From: JAVVEH01 sp032251435
GTDB taxonomy: Bacteria > Verrucomicrobiota > Lentisphaeria > Oligosphaerales > MVZH01
Reading direction: 5' to 3'
NCBI GenBank assembly: GCA_032251435.1
Contig: JAVVEH010000025.1
Location: 1 to 64,000, forward strand
Length of the DNA stretch: 64,000 nucleotides
Shown here: in pieces, positions 40,251 to 49,169 of the stretch
Numbering within the stretch: position 1 is the first letter of the stretch
Layout of the letters: each line of letters opens with the position of its first letter
Position numbers and translations under genes: made by a program
The notes under the pieces: model-generated
What the model saw: the letters and a program-made list of their open reading frames with translations, nothing else
The model's database searches: none
Told to the model about the DNA's origin: nothing

Positions 40251-41546
40251 TCACATTCTTTCAATCTCCGCGCCGAGAAGCGTGAATTTTTCCTCAACCC
40301 GGGCATAGCCGCGATCAATGTGATGGACATTATTCACTGTGCTGACCCCTTCCGCGCACAGCGCGGCGCCCAGCAACGCGATGCCGGCGCGGATGTCCGG
40401 ACTGCTTAAGTCCAGCGCGTGCAGACGGGCGGGGCCGGTCACGAGCACCCGGTGCGGGTCACATATCACCGCGTTGGCGCCCATGCTGATCAGACGGTCA
40501 ACAAAATACATCCGGCTCTCAAACATTTTCTCAAAAAATAAAACGGTGCCTTCCAATTGGGTGGCCATGACAATACTGACGCTCATTAGGTCAGAAGGGA
40601 AATGGGGCCAGGGCCCGTCATCGAACACCGGGATACAGCCGCTGGCGTCCCGTCGGATTTGGCGGCTTTGGCCTCCGGTCAGACTCACGGCGTTGTCCGC
40701 GAATGTCAGGTCGACCCCCAGACATCCGAATGTGTGCTGAATCATCCGGTAGTGCCGATGATCGATGTCGTTCACGGTGATCCCGCCGCCCGTGGCGGCG
40801 GCGATGGCCAGATAGCTCCCCGCCTCGGTATAGTCAGAACTGATCCGATGCCGGGCGCCATGCAGTGTTTTAACCCCCTCAATGATTAATGTGTTTGTGC
40901 CAATGCCCCTGATGGACGCGCCCATTTTCACGAGCAGCTCGCAGAGATCCTGGACATGCGGTTCACAGGCGGCGTTGCTTAAGCGGGTTTCACCATCGGC
41001 CAGCGCGGCGGCGCAAATGAGCTGTTCGGTCGCGGTCACGCTGGCTTCCGCCATGAAAATATCCGCCCCGGACAAGGCGCCGACGGCCGTGAATTCAAGC
41101 TCCCGGTTCACGGAATAATCACATCCCATGGCGGCGAATCCGCTCAAATGGGGATCCAGGCGGCGGCGGCCGATCACATCTCCGCCTGGCGGAACCATGC
41201 GGGCCCGTCCGCGGCGATGCAGTAACGGCGCGGCGAAGAGCACCCCCGCCCGCACCCGGTCGCAATATTCGGCTGGGAGCTCGTCGGTGACGATGGTGTC
41301 CGCCGTGATGCTGACGCTCCCGTCGTCACCTTCGCGCACCCGCGCCCCGAGGGCGGCGGCGATGGCCAGCATGCTGTGAACGTCGCCAATATCCGGCAGA
41401 TTGTCTAAAATCACCTCCTCGGCGGTCAGCAGACTGGCGGCGATCATGGGCAGGGCCGCGTTTTTGTTGCCACTGGCGCGAATGGTTCCGTGGAGGGGGA
41501 CGCCTCCTTTGATTCGAAAGATATTGGCGGATGAAGAATGTGACAT
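40251..41546 (-). CDS. murA: UDP-N-acetylglucosamine 1-carboxyvinyltransferase, Asp-type
   Basis: This full-length (431-residue) EPSP-synthase-fold enzyme has KGGVPLHGTIRASGNKNAALP at the N-terminus and DIRAGIALLGAALCAEG near the C-terminus. MurA transfers enolpyruvate to UDP-GlcNAc, the first committed step of peptidoglycan synthesis. The active-site loop reads PPGGDVIG: the usual catalytic Cys (E. coli Cys115) is Asp123 here (codon GAT at 41180-41178). Cys-to-Asp MurA enzymes, as in Chlamydia and Mycobacterium, are active and resist fosfomycin. The ATG overlaps the recN stop by one base (TGATG). Confidence 0.95.
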   Translation of the reverse strand: MSHSSSANIFRIKGGVPLHGTIRASGNKNAALPMIAASLLTAEEVILDNLPDIGDVHSMLAIAAALGARVREGDDGSVSITADTIVTDELPAEYCDRVRAGVLFAAPLLHRRGRARMVPPGGDVIGRRRLDPHLSGFAAMGCDYSVNRELEFTAVGALSGADIFMAEASVTATEQLICAAALADGETRLSNAACEPHVQDLCELLVKMGASIRGIGTNTLIIEGVKTLHGARHRISSDYTEAGSYLAIAAATGGGITVNDIDHRHYRMIQHTFGCLGVDLTFADNAVSLTGGQSRQIRRDASGCIPVFDDGPWPHFPSDLMSVSIVMATQLEGTVLFFEKMFESRMYFVDRLISMGANAVICDPHRVLVTGPARLHALDLSSPDIRAGIALLGAALCAEGVSTVNNVHHIDRGYARVEEKFTLLGAEIERM

Positions 41547-43225
41547 CAGGTGTTCTTGGTTGGGGTTAGCATTTCCTCGGCATGGGCGCGGGCGTTGGCG
41601 CTGTCAGCGCCGCCCATCATCCGCACCAGTTCGTCAACCCGTTCGTTTGGTGTCAAGCGGGTCATCGAAGTGAGGGTGGTGTTGTCAACCACCCGTTTTC
41701 CCACTTGGAAATGCGTGCTTCCGACGGCGGCGATTTGCGGCAAGTGAGTGATGCAAAGCACCTGGTGGTCATGGGCGACACTGGCCAGTTCCTCCGCCAC
41801 GCGGTCAGCGACGCGGCCGCCCACATTACTGTCCACTTCATCGAAGATTAACAGCGGCACCGGATCCGCCGCGGCCAGCACGGTTTTCACCGCCAGCATG
41901 ACACGGGCCATCTCCCCGCTGCTGGCGATCTTTTTCAGGGGCATAAGGGGTTGCCCGGGATTGGGGGCGAACATGAACTCCACGCGGTCCTCACCGGTCG
42001 GCCCGCAAGCCACCGTGTGTATGTCAATCACAAAACGATTACTGGCGAAGCCGAGGGCGGTCAGTTTGCCGGAGATTTTCCGCGCCAGCGCCGTGGCCTG
42101 TTCCGTCCGGTTCTGATGTAACTGCCGGCACACGGCCTGATGCTCGGAACGGGCCGCCGCCAGCGCCTGCCCGGCGGCCCGAATGGCCGCTTCCCGGTTT
42201 TCGGCGGTTTCCAGACGGCGGCGCATGTCCTCGGCCTGATCAAGAATCGTCTGAATATCTCCCCGGTATTTTCGTTTGAGCTCATGAATCAGGGCCAGCC
42301 GGTCTTCCATGACCGCGAAAGCTTCCGCGTCGCAGTCCACCGACTCGGCGAATCCTGTCAAGTCATGGGCCAGGTCTTGAATAGTCTCAACCACGGCTTC
42401 CAATTCAGCGGCGAACCGCATGGCTCTTTCCCCGCCAATATCAGCCATTTCCTGCAATGACCGGATGGGGGCGGCAAGGGCGTCGACAATACTTCCGTCG
42501 GCTTCACACAGTCCGTCCGCAGTGGTTCCGGCCAGCTCCATCAAGCGCCGTGAGTGAGACGCGAGCCGGTGCTTTTCAACCAGCTCATCCTCTTCGTCAC
42601 TGTTTAGCGCCGCCCGGTCTATCTCATCAAGCTGATGCCGGAGAAACTCGCATTCGGCCGGGGACGGATTATCGGCTTCCAGGGCGCGCAGGTTTGTTTC
42701 GCGCTGGCGGATAGCGTTCCAGCGGTCGGAGCACCTGTCAAGCATGTCTTTGTGTCCGGCGAATGTGTCTAAAAGCGACAACTGGCAGGCGCGGCTTAGC
42801 AGGGACTGATGATCATGGGGACCGTGGATGTCAACCAGCCGGTCGCCTAATTCTTTCATCACTCGTAATGGTGTGGGAACCGCGTTCACATAACATCGGG
42901 ACGCGGCGGGAGTGACCACGCGGCGCAAGAGGAGTTCGCCGTCCTCGCCGGCGGGAAGTCCGCCATGCTCCAACAGCTCCTCAATGCCGTCGCGGAGAGG
43001 AGGAGGGCAGTGGTTCAAGTCAAAGCAGGCGGTGATTTCACACTGCTCCCGGCCTTGACGGATTAACGTTTTTTCCGCCCGTTCACCCAAAACAATTTGA
43101 ACGGCGCCGAGGATGACGGATTTTCCCGTTCCCGTTTCACCGGTCACCGTGTTCAGCCCCGGTCCGAAATCAATCTCCAGGGACTCCACAGTCGCCAAAT
43201 TTTTTATGGTGAGATTCGCTAACAT
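41546..43225 (-). CDS. recN: DNA repair protein RecN
   Basis: This SMC-like ATPase has 559 residues, with Walker A GETGTGKS near residue 32 and Walker B LLIFDEVDSNVGG near 465, separated by a coiled-coil region. The C-terminal CITHLPQIAAVG segment is characteristic of RecN. RecN acts in double-strand break repair by holding broken ends and sister DNA. I chose the ATG at 43225 because RecN proteins begin at M-L-x-x-L-x-I-x-N-x-A; an ATG at 43282 would overlap cysS. It lies 16 bases after cysS and overlaps murA. Confidence 0.95.
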   Translation of the reverse strand: MLANLTIKNLATVESLEIDFGPGLNTVTGETGTGKSVILGAVQIVLGERAEKTLIRQGREQCEITACFDLNHCPPPLRDGIEELLEHGGLPAGEDGELLLRRVVTPAASRCYVNAVPTPLRVMKELGDRLVDIHGPHDHQSLLSRACQLSLLDTFAGHKDMLDRCSDRWNAIRQRETNLRALEADNPSPAECEFLRHQLDEIDRAALNSDEEDELVEKHRLASHSRRLMELAGTTADGLCEADGSIVDALAAPIRSLQEMADIGGERAMRFAAELEAVVETIQDLAHDLTGFAESVDCDAEAFAVMEDRLALIHELKRKYRGDIQTILDQAEDMRRRLETAENREAAIRAAGQALAAARSEHQAVCRQLHQNRTEQATALARKISGKLTALGFASNRFVIDIHTVACGPTGEDRVEFMFAPNPGQPLMPLKKIASSGEMARVMLAVKTVLAAADPVPLLIFDEVDSNVGGRVADRVAEELASVAHDHQVLCITHLPQIAAVGSTHFQVGKRVVDNTTLTSMTRLTPNERVDELVRMMGGADSANARAHAEEMLTPTKNT

Positions 43226-43241
43226 GTGAATCGGGGCGCTG

Positions 43242-44648
43242 TCACGCGCGTTTGCATCGGGGTCCTTGGGCCGTGTCTTCAACGATCCATCCCCGGGCGG
43301 CCAGCTCGTCGCGCAGAGTGTCCGCCCGGGCGAAATCTTTCATTTGACGGGCGGTTTGACGGTCATGGGCCAACGCGGTTATGTCCGCGGGAACGTCCTC
43401 TTCCTTGTCCACTTCCAAAGCGCCCAGGACCGTGTCGAACGCTCTCAGGCAGTCCAGGATTTTTTCCGCCTCGGATGGTCCCGCCGCTCCCTCGTCAACC
43501 AGCCGGTTTCCTCCCCGGACTAGATTAAACAGGCCGGCCAGGGCGGCGGATATATTCAAGTCATCCTCCACGCCGGCCTGAAAGGCGTTCCGGCTGGCCG
43601 CGATCAGCTCGGCGACCCGGCCATCGGTATCTCCGGCCGCGGCGGGGGCGGCTTTCAGTCGGGCGATAAAGTCGTCCACCCGTTGCAGAGAGGCCCGGGC
43701 GTCATGGCACGCCTGGAATGAGAAGTTCAGTTGCTGCCGATAGTGGGTGGTCAAGAGCACCCAGCGGACTTCCCGGCCGCTGAAGCCCTTGGCCAGCACT
43801 TCCCGGAGTGTGTAAAAGTTCCCCGCCGACTTTGACATTTTCTCCCCGTTCACGACCAAGTGCGCGCAATGGAGCCAATAGTTGACGAACGCGCACCCGT
43901 TGGCGGCTTCACTCTGAGCGATTTCATCTTCATGGTGGGGAAACATGTTATCCACCCCGCCGGTGTGAATGTCAAATGTCTCGCCGAGATACTTCATGCT
44001 CATGGCGGAGCATTCAATATGCCATCCCGGGCGTCCTTTGCCCCAGGGGCTGTCCCAGGCGACATCGCCGTCGGCCTCATCATAGGCTTTCCACAGCGCG
44101 AAATCAGCGACGGACTCTTTCGCGTACTCGTCATGTTTAACCCGTCCTGAAGACCGCATCTCATCGGGATTGATGGTCACCAGCCGCCCGTAGTCAGGAT
44201 AACTGGCGATGGAAAAATACACCGAGCCATCCTCGGCGACATAGGCGAAACCACCATCAACCAGTTTTTTAATGATACCGATCATTTCCCCGATATGATC
44301 GGTCGCCGCCGGATAGTGCTCCGCCGGTTCAATGCCCAGTTTCTCCATATCTTCAAAGAAGGCTTTTTTATAGATCGCGGTGAACTCATTCAAGGCCATA
44401 CCGGCTTTTTGGGAATCCCGGATGGTTTTGTCATCCACATCTGTCAAATTCATGACCTGTGTGACCTTGTAGCCGCAATAGCGCAGCGCCCGGCGGAGCA
44501 AATCCTCGAAAACATAGGCGCGGAAATTGCCGATATGGGCGTAGTTGTAGACCGTCGGCCCGCATGTGTACAGGCCGGCCTTGCCAGGTTCAAGCGGCTT
44601 GAAGTCATCAACGGTTCTAGTCAGCGAATTATAAAATCTAAGACCCAT
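43242..44648 (-). CDS. cysS: cysteinyl-tRNA synthetase
   Basis: The 468-residue class I synthetase has the zinc/HIGH region CGPTVYNYAHIGN, the WHIECSAMS and HTGGVDNMFPHHEDE segments that hold further zinc ligands, and KMSKSAGNF. The C-terminal anticodon-binding part is present. It charges tRNA-Cys. It heads a cysS-recN-murA transcript. No T-box leader is evident upstream. Confidence 0.97.
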   Translation of the reverse strand: MGLRFYNSLTRTVDDFKPLEPGKAGLYTCGPTVYNYAHIGNFRAYVFEDLLRRALRYCGYKVTQVMNLTDVDDKTIRDSQKAGMALNEFTAIYKKAFFEDMEKLGIEPAEHYPAATDHIGEMIGIIKKLVDGGFAYVAEDGSVYFSIASYPDYGRLVTINPDEMRSSGRVKHDEYAKESVADFALWKAYDEADGDVAWDSPWGKGRPGWHIECSAMSMKYLGETFDIHTGGVDNMFPHHEDEIAQSEAANGCAFVNYWLHCAHLVVNGEKMSKSAGNFYTLREVLAKGFSGREVRWVLLTTHYRQQLNFSFQACHDARASLQRVDDFIARLKAAPAAAGDTDGRVAELIAASRNAFQAGVEDDLNISAALAGLFNLVRGGNRLVDEGAAGPSEAEKILDCLRAFDTVLGALEVDKEEDVPADITALAHDRQTARQMKDFARADTLRDELAARGWIVEDTAQGPRCKRA

Positions 44649-44794
44649 GAGGGAACATTCCTTACCTGATCAGTCGGCGACAGATCCATAGTCCGGCGCG
44701 GGCGCGCGGCCGGCTTTCCACGGCGGTTTTCGTCACGCCCATAGTATATCGTCACGCGGCGTGAGTTCAATAGCGGCAGCCCCTCAAACGCGGA

Positions 44795-44857
44795 CGGCGC
44801 GCTTCCAGCGCCCCAGCGCCGCGGCGGAATGCGCGCCGTGGCGCTGGAAGCGCGCCG
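44795..44857. repeat. long perfect palindrome (18-bp stem)
   Basis: CGGCGCGCTTCCAGCGCC at 44795-44812 is perfectly complementary to 44840-44857, with a 27-base GC-rich loop. It lies in the 305-base gene-free region between the divergent cysS and HAD genes. There is no immediate T run on either strand, so it is not a typical terminator. I saw nothing else in 44649-44953. Confidence 0.9.
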
Positions 44858-44953
44858 GAAAGCTGTCTTTTTCAGCATGCCGCGTTATTTTACGGGGCAT
44901 GTGCTGTTGTTTCGGTGCGACTGTTGGGTGATTTAACTGGCGTGTGATTTTTT

Positions 44954-45769
44954 ATGGTTTTCCGTGGTGAAAGTTTACGACTGCCGATCGGCTTGGTGTG
45001 CACTGATTTTGACGGCACTTTGTTTGACGGAAAACCGGACGCGGAATCCATGATGGCGTTTAAAAACGTCTTGGATTCCCTTCGGGATCTGCACGGCGCC
45101 CGCTGGGCGATTGTCACCGGCCGTCCTCTGTCCGACTTGCTGCCGATGCTGGGCCTGTTTATGACGTACCGGCTGTTTCCCGATCTGGTCGTGGTCGCTG
45201 ACGCTCTGATTTTTAAACGGAATATTCTGGGGAAATTCAAACCGTTTCACTTTTGGAACGCCAAGGTGGCTCTCCGCCGGCACGCGCTTGTGCGAAAACA
45301 TGCCGCCCACGTGACCGGCTGGCGGGATCATCTCATGCGGACGTTTCCCGGGGTCAGGGACCGTTCCGGCGAACCCGTGGACATCTGGCTGGATTTCCAG
45401 GATGAGGCCGTCGCGGAGTCCGCGGAAAATGAGTTGCTGAGCCTGTTGGGAAAATCAGCGCACAGATTTCTTATTCTCCGGTGGGGGACGGAGCTTTTTC
45501 TCGCCCCCGCCGCCGGCACCAAAGGTGAAGCCGTGGAGCGGTTGGCGAAGCATTGCCGAGTGCCCATGCGGCATGTTTTCGCGGTGGGTGACGGTCCCAA
45601 TGATTTGCCCATGTTGCGTGAAGGGTGTGTGGGCATGCCCGCCTGTGTGGGCAACGCGTCGGAACGGGTGAAACAGGCGGTGGGAGAAGGGGGTGGATAT
45701 CTCGCCCGGGGACATTGCCTGGAAGGTGTGCTCGAAGCGTTATGGTTTTACGCCGGCGTGACAGGCTGA
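44954..45769 (+). CDS. HAD-superfamily sugar-phosphatase-like hydrolase
   Basis: This 271-residue HAD hydrolase has motif I CTDFDGTLFDG, motif II with the Thr of AIVTGRP, the Lys of GTKGEAVERLAKH, and motif IV GDGPNDLPMLREG. These are typical of the Cof/sucrose-phosphate-phosphatase branch (subclass IIB cap). It should dephosphorylate a small phosphorylated metabolite; the substrate is unknown. The ribosome binding site is weak. Confidence 0.85.
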   Translation: MVFRGESLRLPIGLVCTDFDGTLFDGKPDAESMMAFKNVLDSLRDLHGARWAIVTGRPLSDLLPMLGLFMTYRLFPDLVVVADALIFKRNILGKFKPFHFWNAKVALRRHALVRKHAAHVTGWRDHLMRTFPGVRDRSGEPVDIWLDFQDEAVAESAENELLSLLGKSAHRFLILRWGTELFLAPAAGTKGEAVERLAKHCRVPMRHVFAVGDGPNDLPMLREGCVGMPACVGNASERVKQAVGEGGGYLARGHCLEGVLEALWFYAGVTG

Positions 45770-45784
45770 CGGTCAATTCCGGGG

Positions 45785-45812
45785 TTGAGCTATCTGAGAG
45801 TGCGGATATATT
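45785..45812 (+). promoter_or_regulatory. promoter of the OleA-like gene
   Basis: TTGAGC, a 16-base spacer and TATATT lie 40 bases before the start codon, within the only intergenic space before the gene. Confidence 0.45.
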
Positions 45813-45851
45813 AGCCTCCCCACATAACCTTTCCTTTAAAAGAAACCCGCG

Positions 45852-46901
45852 ATGCGTTATTCCAAAGTTGGTGTCAACTCGTTCAACTATTTTCTTCCCC
45901 GGGATATTCTCACGTCCGCGACCATTGAGGAGCGGCTGTCACCCCTCTATGAGCGTTTGCGGTTACCGACGGGCCGGTTGGAATTAATGACAGGCATCAA
46001 AGAACGCCGGGTTTGGCCGGAGGGCACACGTCCCAGTGAGGTGAGCGCCCGGGCCGGGGAGCTGGCGTTACAGTCCGCGGGTGTTGATAAACAGGAGATC
46101 GACTGTCTGTTGCATTGTTCCGTGTGCCGGGATTTTGTCGAGCCGGCCACGTCAACGGCGGCGCATCGGTTGCTGGGATTGTCCGGCCGGGCGCTGAATT
46201 TCGACATTTCAAACGCCTGCCTTGGCGTGTTGTCAGGCATGACGCAGTTAGCGAACATGATCGAACTGGGGCAGGTCCGCTGCGGGATGGTGGTCGCCGG
46301 CGAAAATTCCCGGCCACTGATGGAATCCACGATCGCGGAGTTGAATTCAAATGTGACTCTGACACGCCGGGATATCAAACCATGGTTCGCGTCGCTGACG
46401 ATTGGGTCCGCCGCCGCCGCGGTGGTGATGAGCCATGTGGATTTCCGACCCGCCCCGATGCGCTTCCTCGGCGGCGCGCACTTTTGTGACACGCGGTATA
46501 ATCATCTTTGCCAGGGGGGACAGGACGGCGGGATGGTCGGCGGAGGGGGAGTTCTGATGCGGACAGATTCGGAAGAGTTGTTGAAACGGGGGGTCGCGGT
46601 GGCCAAGGACACCTGGGAGCTGACGAAACAGGACTTAGCGTGGGACAACGGAACGCCGGATGTGATTTGCACACATCAAGTGGGCAAACGGCACAGTGAC
46701 TATCTGTACGACAGCCTGGGATTGGATGTCAGTAAGGATTTCGCCACTGTTGAGACATTGGGGAACTGCGGTTCCGTCTCACTGCCCGTGACGGCCGCCA
46801 TGGCGATTGAAGCGGGGCGGCTCCCCGCCGGGGGGAAACTGGCCTTGCTCGGCATCGGCAGCGGTATAAATTGCCTGATGATCGGGGTGGAAAAGGTCTG
46901 A
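45852..46901 (+). CDS. OleA/FabH-like beta-ketoacyl-ACP synthase III
   Basis: This thiolase-fold condensing enzyme has 349 residues. The catalytic Cys is in DISNACLGVLSGM (near residue 120), the His in CTHQVGKRHS (near 277) and the Asn in ETLGNCGSVSLP (near 307). The length, the SVCRDFVEPATS segment, YNHLCQGG and the end LLGIGSGINCLM resemble OleA, which condenses two long acyl chains head to head to start long-chain olefin or ketone synthesis. FabH of fatty-acid initiation is the alternative. oleB, oleC and oleD are not nearby; the next genes are etfB, etfA and an acyl-CoA dehydrogenase. Confidence 0.8.
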   Translation: MRYSKVGVNSFNYFLPRDILTSATIEERLSPLYERLRLPTGRLELMTGIKERRVWPEGTRPSEVSARAGELALQSAGVDKQEIDCLLHCSVCRDFVEPATSTAAHRLLGLSGRALNFDISNACLGVLSGMTQLANMIELGQVRCGMVVAGENSRPLMESTIAELNSNVTLTRRDIKPWFASLTIGSAAAAVVMSHVDFRPAPMRFLGGAHFCDTRYNHLCQGGQDGGMVGGGGVLMRTDSEELLKRGVAVAKDTWELTKQDLAWDNGTPDVICTHQVGKRHSDYLYDSLGLDVSKDFATVETLGNCGSVSLPVTAAMAIEAGRLPAGGKLALLGIGSGINCLMIGVEKV

Positions 46902-47003
46902 ATGGTTCACGGTGGGAATGGCTGATCCGCGCGGCTTAGGGCGGTGACGATTGCCGACGGTGGTTGTTTCATATAAAAAAACGCGTCATGCGGATTTCCG
47001 GGG

Positions 47004-47032
47004 TTGCGAAATGGGGATTGAGACCCTATGGT
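47004..47032 (+). promoter_or_regulatory. putative promoter of etfB-etfA-acd
   Basis: TTGCGA, a 17-base spacer and TATGGT (four of six consensus bases each). It would give a leader of about 110 nt. Confidence 0.35.
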
Positions 47033-47044
47033 ACACGCTGAAAG

Positions 47045-47107
47045 TCCGACCTAGCCACGCGATACGTGCCTCCTCCCTGTCTTGTCATTGACACCGAGGA
47101 GGTCGGA
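47045..47107 (+). ncRNA. candidate structured leader (three-way junction) before etfB
   Basis: TCCGACC (47045-47051) pairs with GGTCGGA (47101-47107). Inside lie a CACG/CGTG hairpin with a 5-base loop (47056-47068) and a second arm of TCCTC/GAGGA (47071-47075 with 47096-47100), topped by TGTC/GACA. It ends 41 bases before the etfB GTG. No known RNA family was recognised. Confidence 0.35.
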
Positions 47108-47148
47108 GTATGCCCGAAGACCAGGTTTAGCAGTAATGGAGTTTAACT

Positions 47149-48060
47149 GTGAGTCTGACGATTCTCGTATTTGCAAAACAAGTGCCTGACACGGCGAATG
47201 TCACCGGTAAGGCAATGAAAGATGACGGCACGGTGAACCGCGCCGCTTTGCCGGCGATTTTTAATCCGGAGGACTTGAACGGGCTGGAACTGGCGCTGGA
47301 CATAAAGGAACGCTTTGGCGCCAAAGTCGTGGTGATGACCATGGGCCCCCCGGCCGCGACGGCGATTTTACGCCGCGCCTTGTATATCGGGGCGGATGAG
47401 GCGGTATTGATCACCGACCGCAAATTCGCCGGTGCCGACACCTTGGCCACCAGTTACACCCTGGCCTGCGCGGCGAAAAAGTACGGTGCCTTTGATCTGG
47501 TGATCTGCGGGCGTCAGGCCATTGATGGTGACACGGCGCAGGTGGGACCCCAGGTGGCTGAAAAACTGGCGCTTCCCCAGGCGACGTATGTGGAGTCCGT
47601 GGAAGATATTAAAGTGTTGAAAACAAAAAAGACCTTACGGGTGAAAAGCCTGATTGACGGGGGCCATGAAGTGGCCGAGATGCCCTTGCCGGCCCTGTTA
47701 ACCGTCGCCGGCAGCGCCAATATTCCCCGTCCGCCGGGCGCCCGCCGGGTCATGCAGTACAAAAAAGCCGTCACACTGTCGGAATTGCAGAAATTGCATG
47801 GCGACCGGGATTATGAGGACGCCAACCAGTTGGCGGCCGATGAAGAGCGCCTGCGCAAGCGTGATTTGTGGATTCACGAATGGTCCGCGGCTGATTTGGG
47901 GGCTGACATGAGACGCATTGGTTTGTCCGGTTCCCCCACCAAAGTCAAAGAGATTGAAAGTGTCGTGCTAACCGGGGGGGATTATGAAGACATCCCGGCG
48001 ACCGACGAGGCGATCCGGGGCCTTGTGCATGACCTGATCGAAGACCACATCCTGAGCTGA
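47149..48060 (+). CDS. etfB: electron transfer flavoprotein subunit beta
   Basis: This ETF-beta family protein has 303 residues. It starts MSLTILVFAKQVPDT and has NPEDLNGLELAL, ICGRQAIDGDTAQVGP (the AMP/FAD-proximal signature) and the PLPALLTVAGSAN segment. It carries electrons from acyl-CoA dehydrogenases to the respiratory chain together with EtfA. The start is GTG with GGAG 8 bases upstream. The length is somewhat above the 250-260 of simple EtfB, due to a longer C-terminus as in FixA/anaerobic types. Confidence 0.95.
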   Translation: MSLTILVFAKQVPDTANVTGKAMKDDGTVNRAALPAIFNPEDLNGLELALDIKERFGAKVVVMTMGPPAATAILRRALYIGADEAVLITDRKFAGADTLATSYTLACAAKKYGAFDLVICGRQAIDGDTAQVGPQVAEKLALPQATYVESVEDIKVLKTKKTLRVKSLIDGGHEVAEMPLPALLTVAGSANIPRPPGARRVMQYKKAVTLSELQKLHGDRDYEDANQLAADEERLRKRDLWIHEWSAADLGADMRRIGLSGSPTKVKEIESVVLTGGDYEDIPATDEAIRGLVHDLIEDHILS

Positions 48061-48083
48061 TTTGAGATAAAGGGAAGATAACC

Positions 48084-49109
48084 ATGACTGACAGCAAACG
48101 CGGAAACGTTTGGGTTTTCATTGAACAGGAAGGCGGTCAGATCGCTGATGTCAGCCTTGAGCTGGTGTCAAAAGGGCGCGAGCTGGCCAAAGAGCTTGGG
48201 GTCAGCACGGAAGGGGTTCTGCTGGGATCCGATGTGAGCGGCTTGGCCAAACAGTTGCATGAGCAGGGCTGTGACAACGTCTTTTTAGCCGAAGACAACG
48301 AGCTGGCATTGTTCTCCGCCGTGCCGTACACCAAAATTGTCGCCGGCATGGCCCGGGATATGAATCCTGACATTATTTTGTTCGGTGCCACGCGGGTGGG
48401 ACGTTCCTTAGCTCCACGGGTCGCCAGTGAATTGCAGGCGGGTTTGACGGCTGACTGCACGTCCTTGCGAATTGATGATTTTGAAGACAAAATCACCAAA
48501 AAGACCCTGCGGAACAAACTGATGCAGATCCGCCCGGCTTTTGGCGGAAACATCATCGCCACCATTGTCAATTCCTGGGACTGCCCTCAGATGGTGACGG
48601 TCCGGGAAGGTGTCATGCCTTTAGCTGATCCGGTGAAGGGGCGGCAGGGCGATGTCACCCGGATTGATGTGAAACTGGAACCTGAAGACACGGTCGTCAA
48701 ATTTGTCGAACGCATTCGGGAAACATCCGAAAACAGTCTGAAAAACGCTCAGGTCATCGTGGCGGGGGGTTATGGGGTCGGCGGGGCCGAGGAATTTAAA
48801 CTCGTCGTTGATTTGGCCGACACCTTGGGCGGCGCCGTCGCGGCCAGCCGCGCCGCGGTGGACGCGGGCTGGATCGATCATGACCACCAGGTGGGCCAAA
48901 CCGGGATCACTGTCCGCCCCCGCTTGTACATCGCCTGCGGGATCAGCGGGTCGGTTCAACACCGGGCCGGCATGAGTGAGAGCGCCAAGATTCTGGCGAT
49001 TAACAGCGATCCGGACGCGCCGATTTTTTCAATCGCCCATTACGGGATTGTCGGCGACCTCAAAACCGTCATTCCAAAGATTATTGAGGCGTACAAAGCG
49101 CGCGTTTAA
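48084..49109 (+). CDS. etfA: electron transfer flavoprotein subunit alpha
   Basis: The 341-residue EtfA has the C-terminal FAD-binding region GQTGITVRPRLYIACGISGSVQHRAGM and the preceding SRAAVDAGW, which are the family signatures. The final INSDPDAPIFSIAHYGIVGDL is also typical. It lies 23 bases after etfB. No extra ferredoxin domain is present. Confidence 0.96.
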   Translation: MTDSKRGNVWVFIEQEGGQIADVSLELVSKGRELAKELGVSTEGVLLGSDVSGLAKQLHEQGCDNVFLAEDNELALFSAVPYTKIVAGMARDMNPDIILFGATRVGRSLAPRVASELQAGLTADCTSLRIDDFEDKITKKTLRNKLMQIRPAFGGNIIATIVNSWDCPQMVTVREGVMPLADPVKGRQGDVTRIDVKLEPEDTVVKFVERIRETSENSLKNAQVIVAGGYGVGGAEEFKLVVDLADTLGGAVAASRAAVDAGWIDHDHQVGQTGITVRPRLYIACGISGSVQHRAGMSESAKILAINSDPDAPIFSIAHYGIVGDLKTVIPKIIEAYKARV

Positions 49110-49169
49110 CGGGGTCGCGTGACGAGCGGATACCTGTCAACTATTCAGTTTAAATAACGGAACGGGAAA

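Noticed and set aside
44621..44878. 85-codon minus-strand frame upstream of cysS
   Set aside because: It runs through the long palindrome and overlaps the cysS start in another frame; no product is recognisable.
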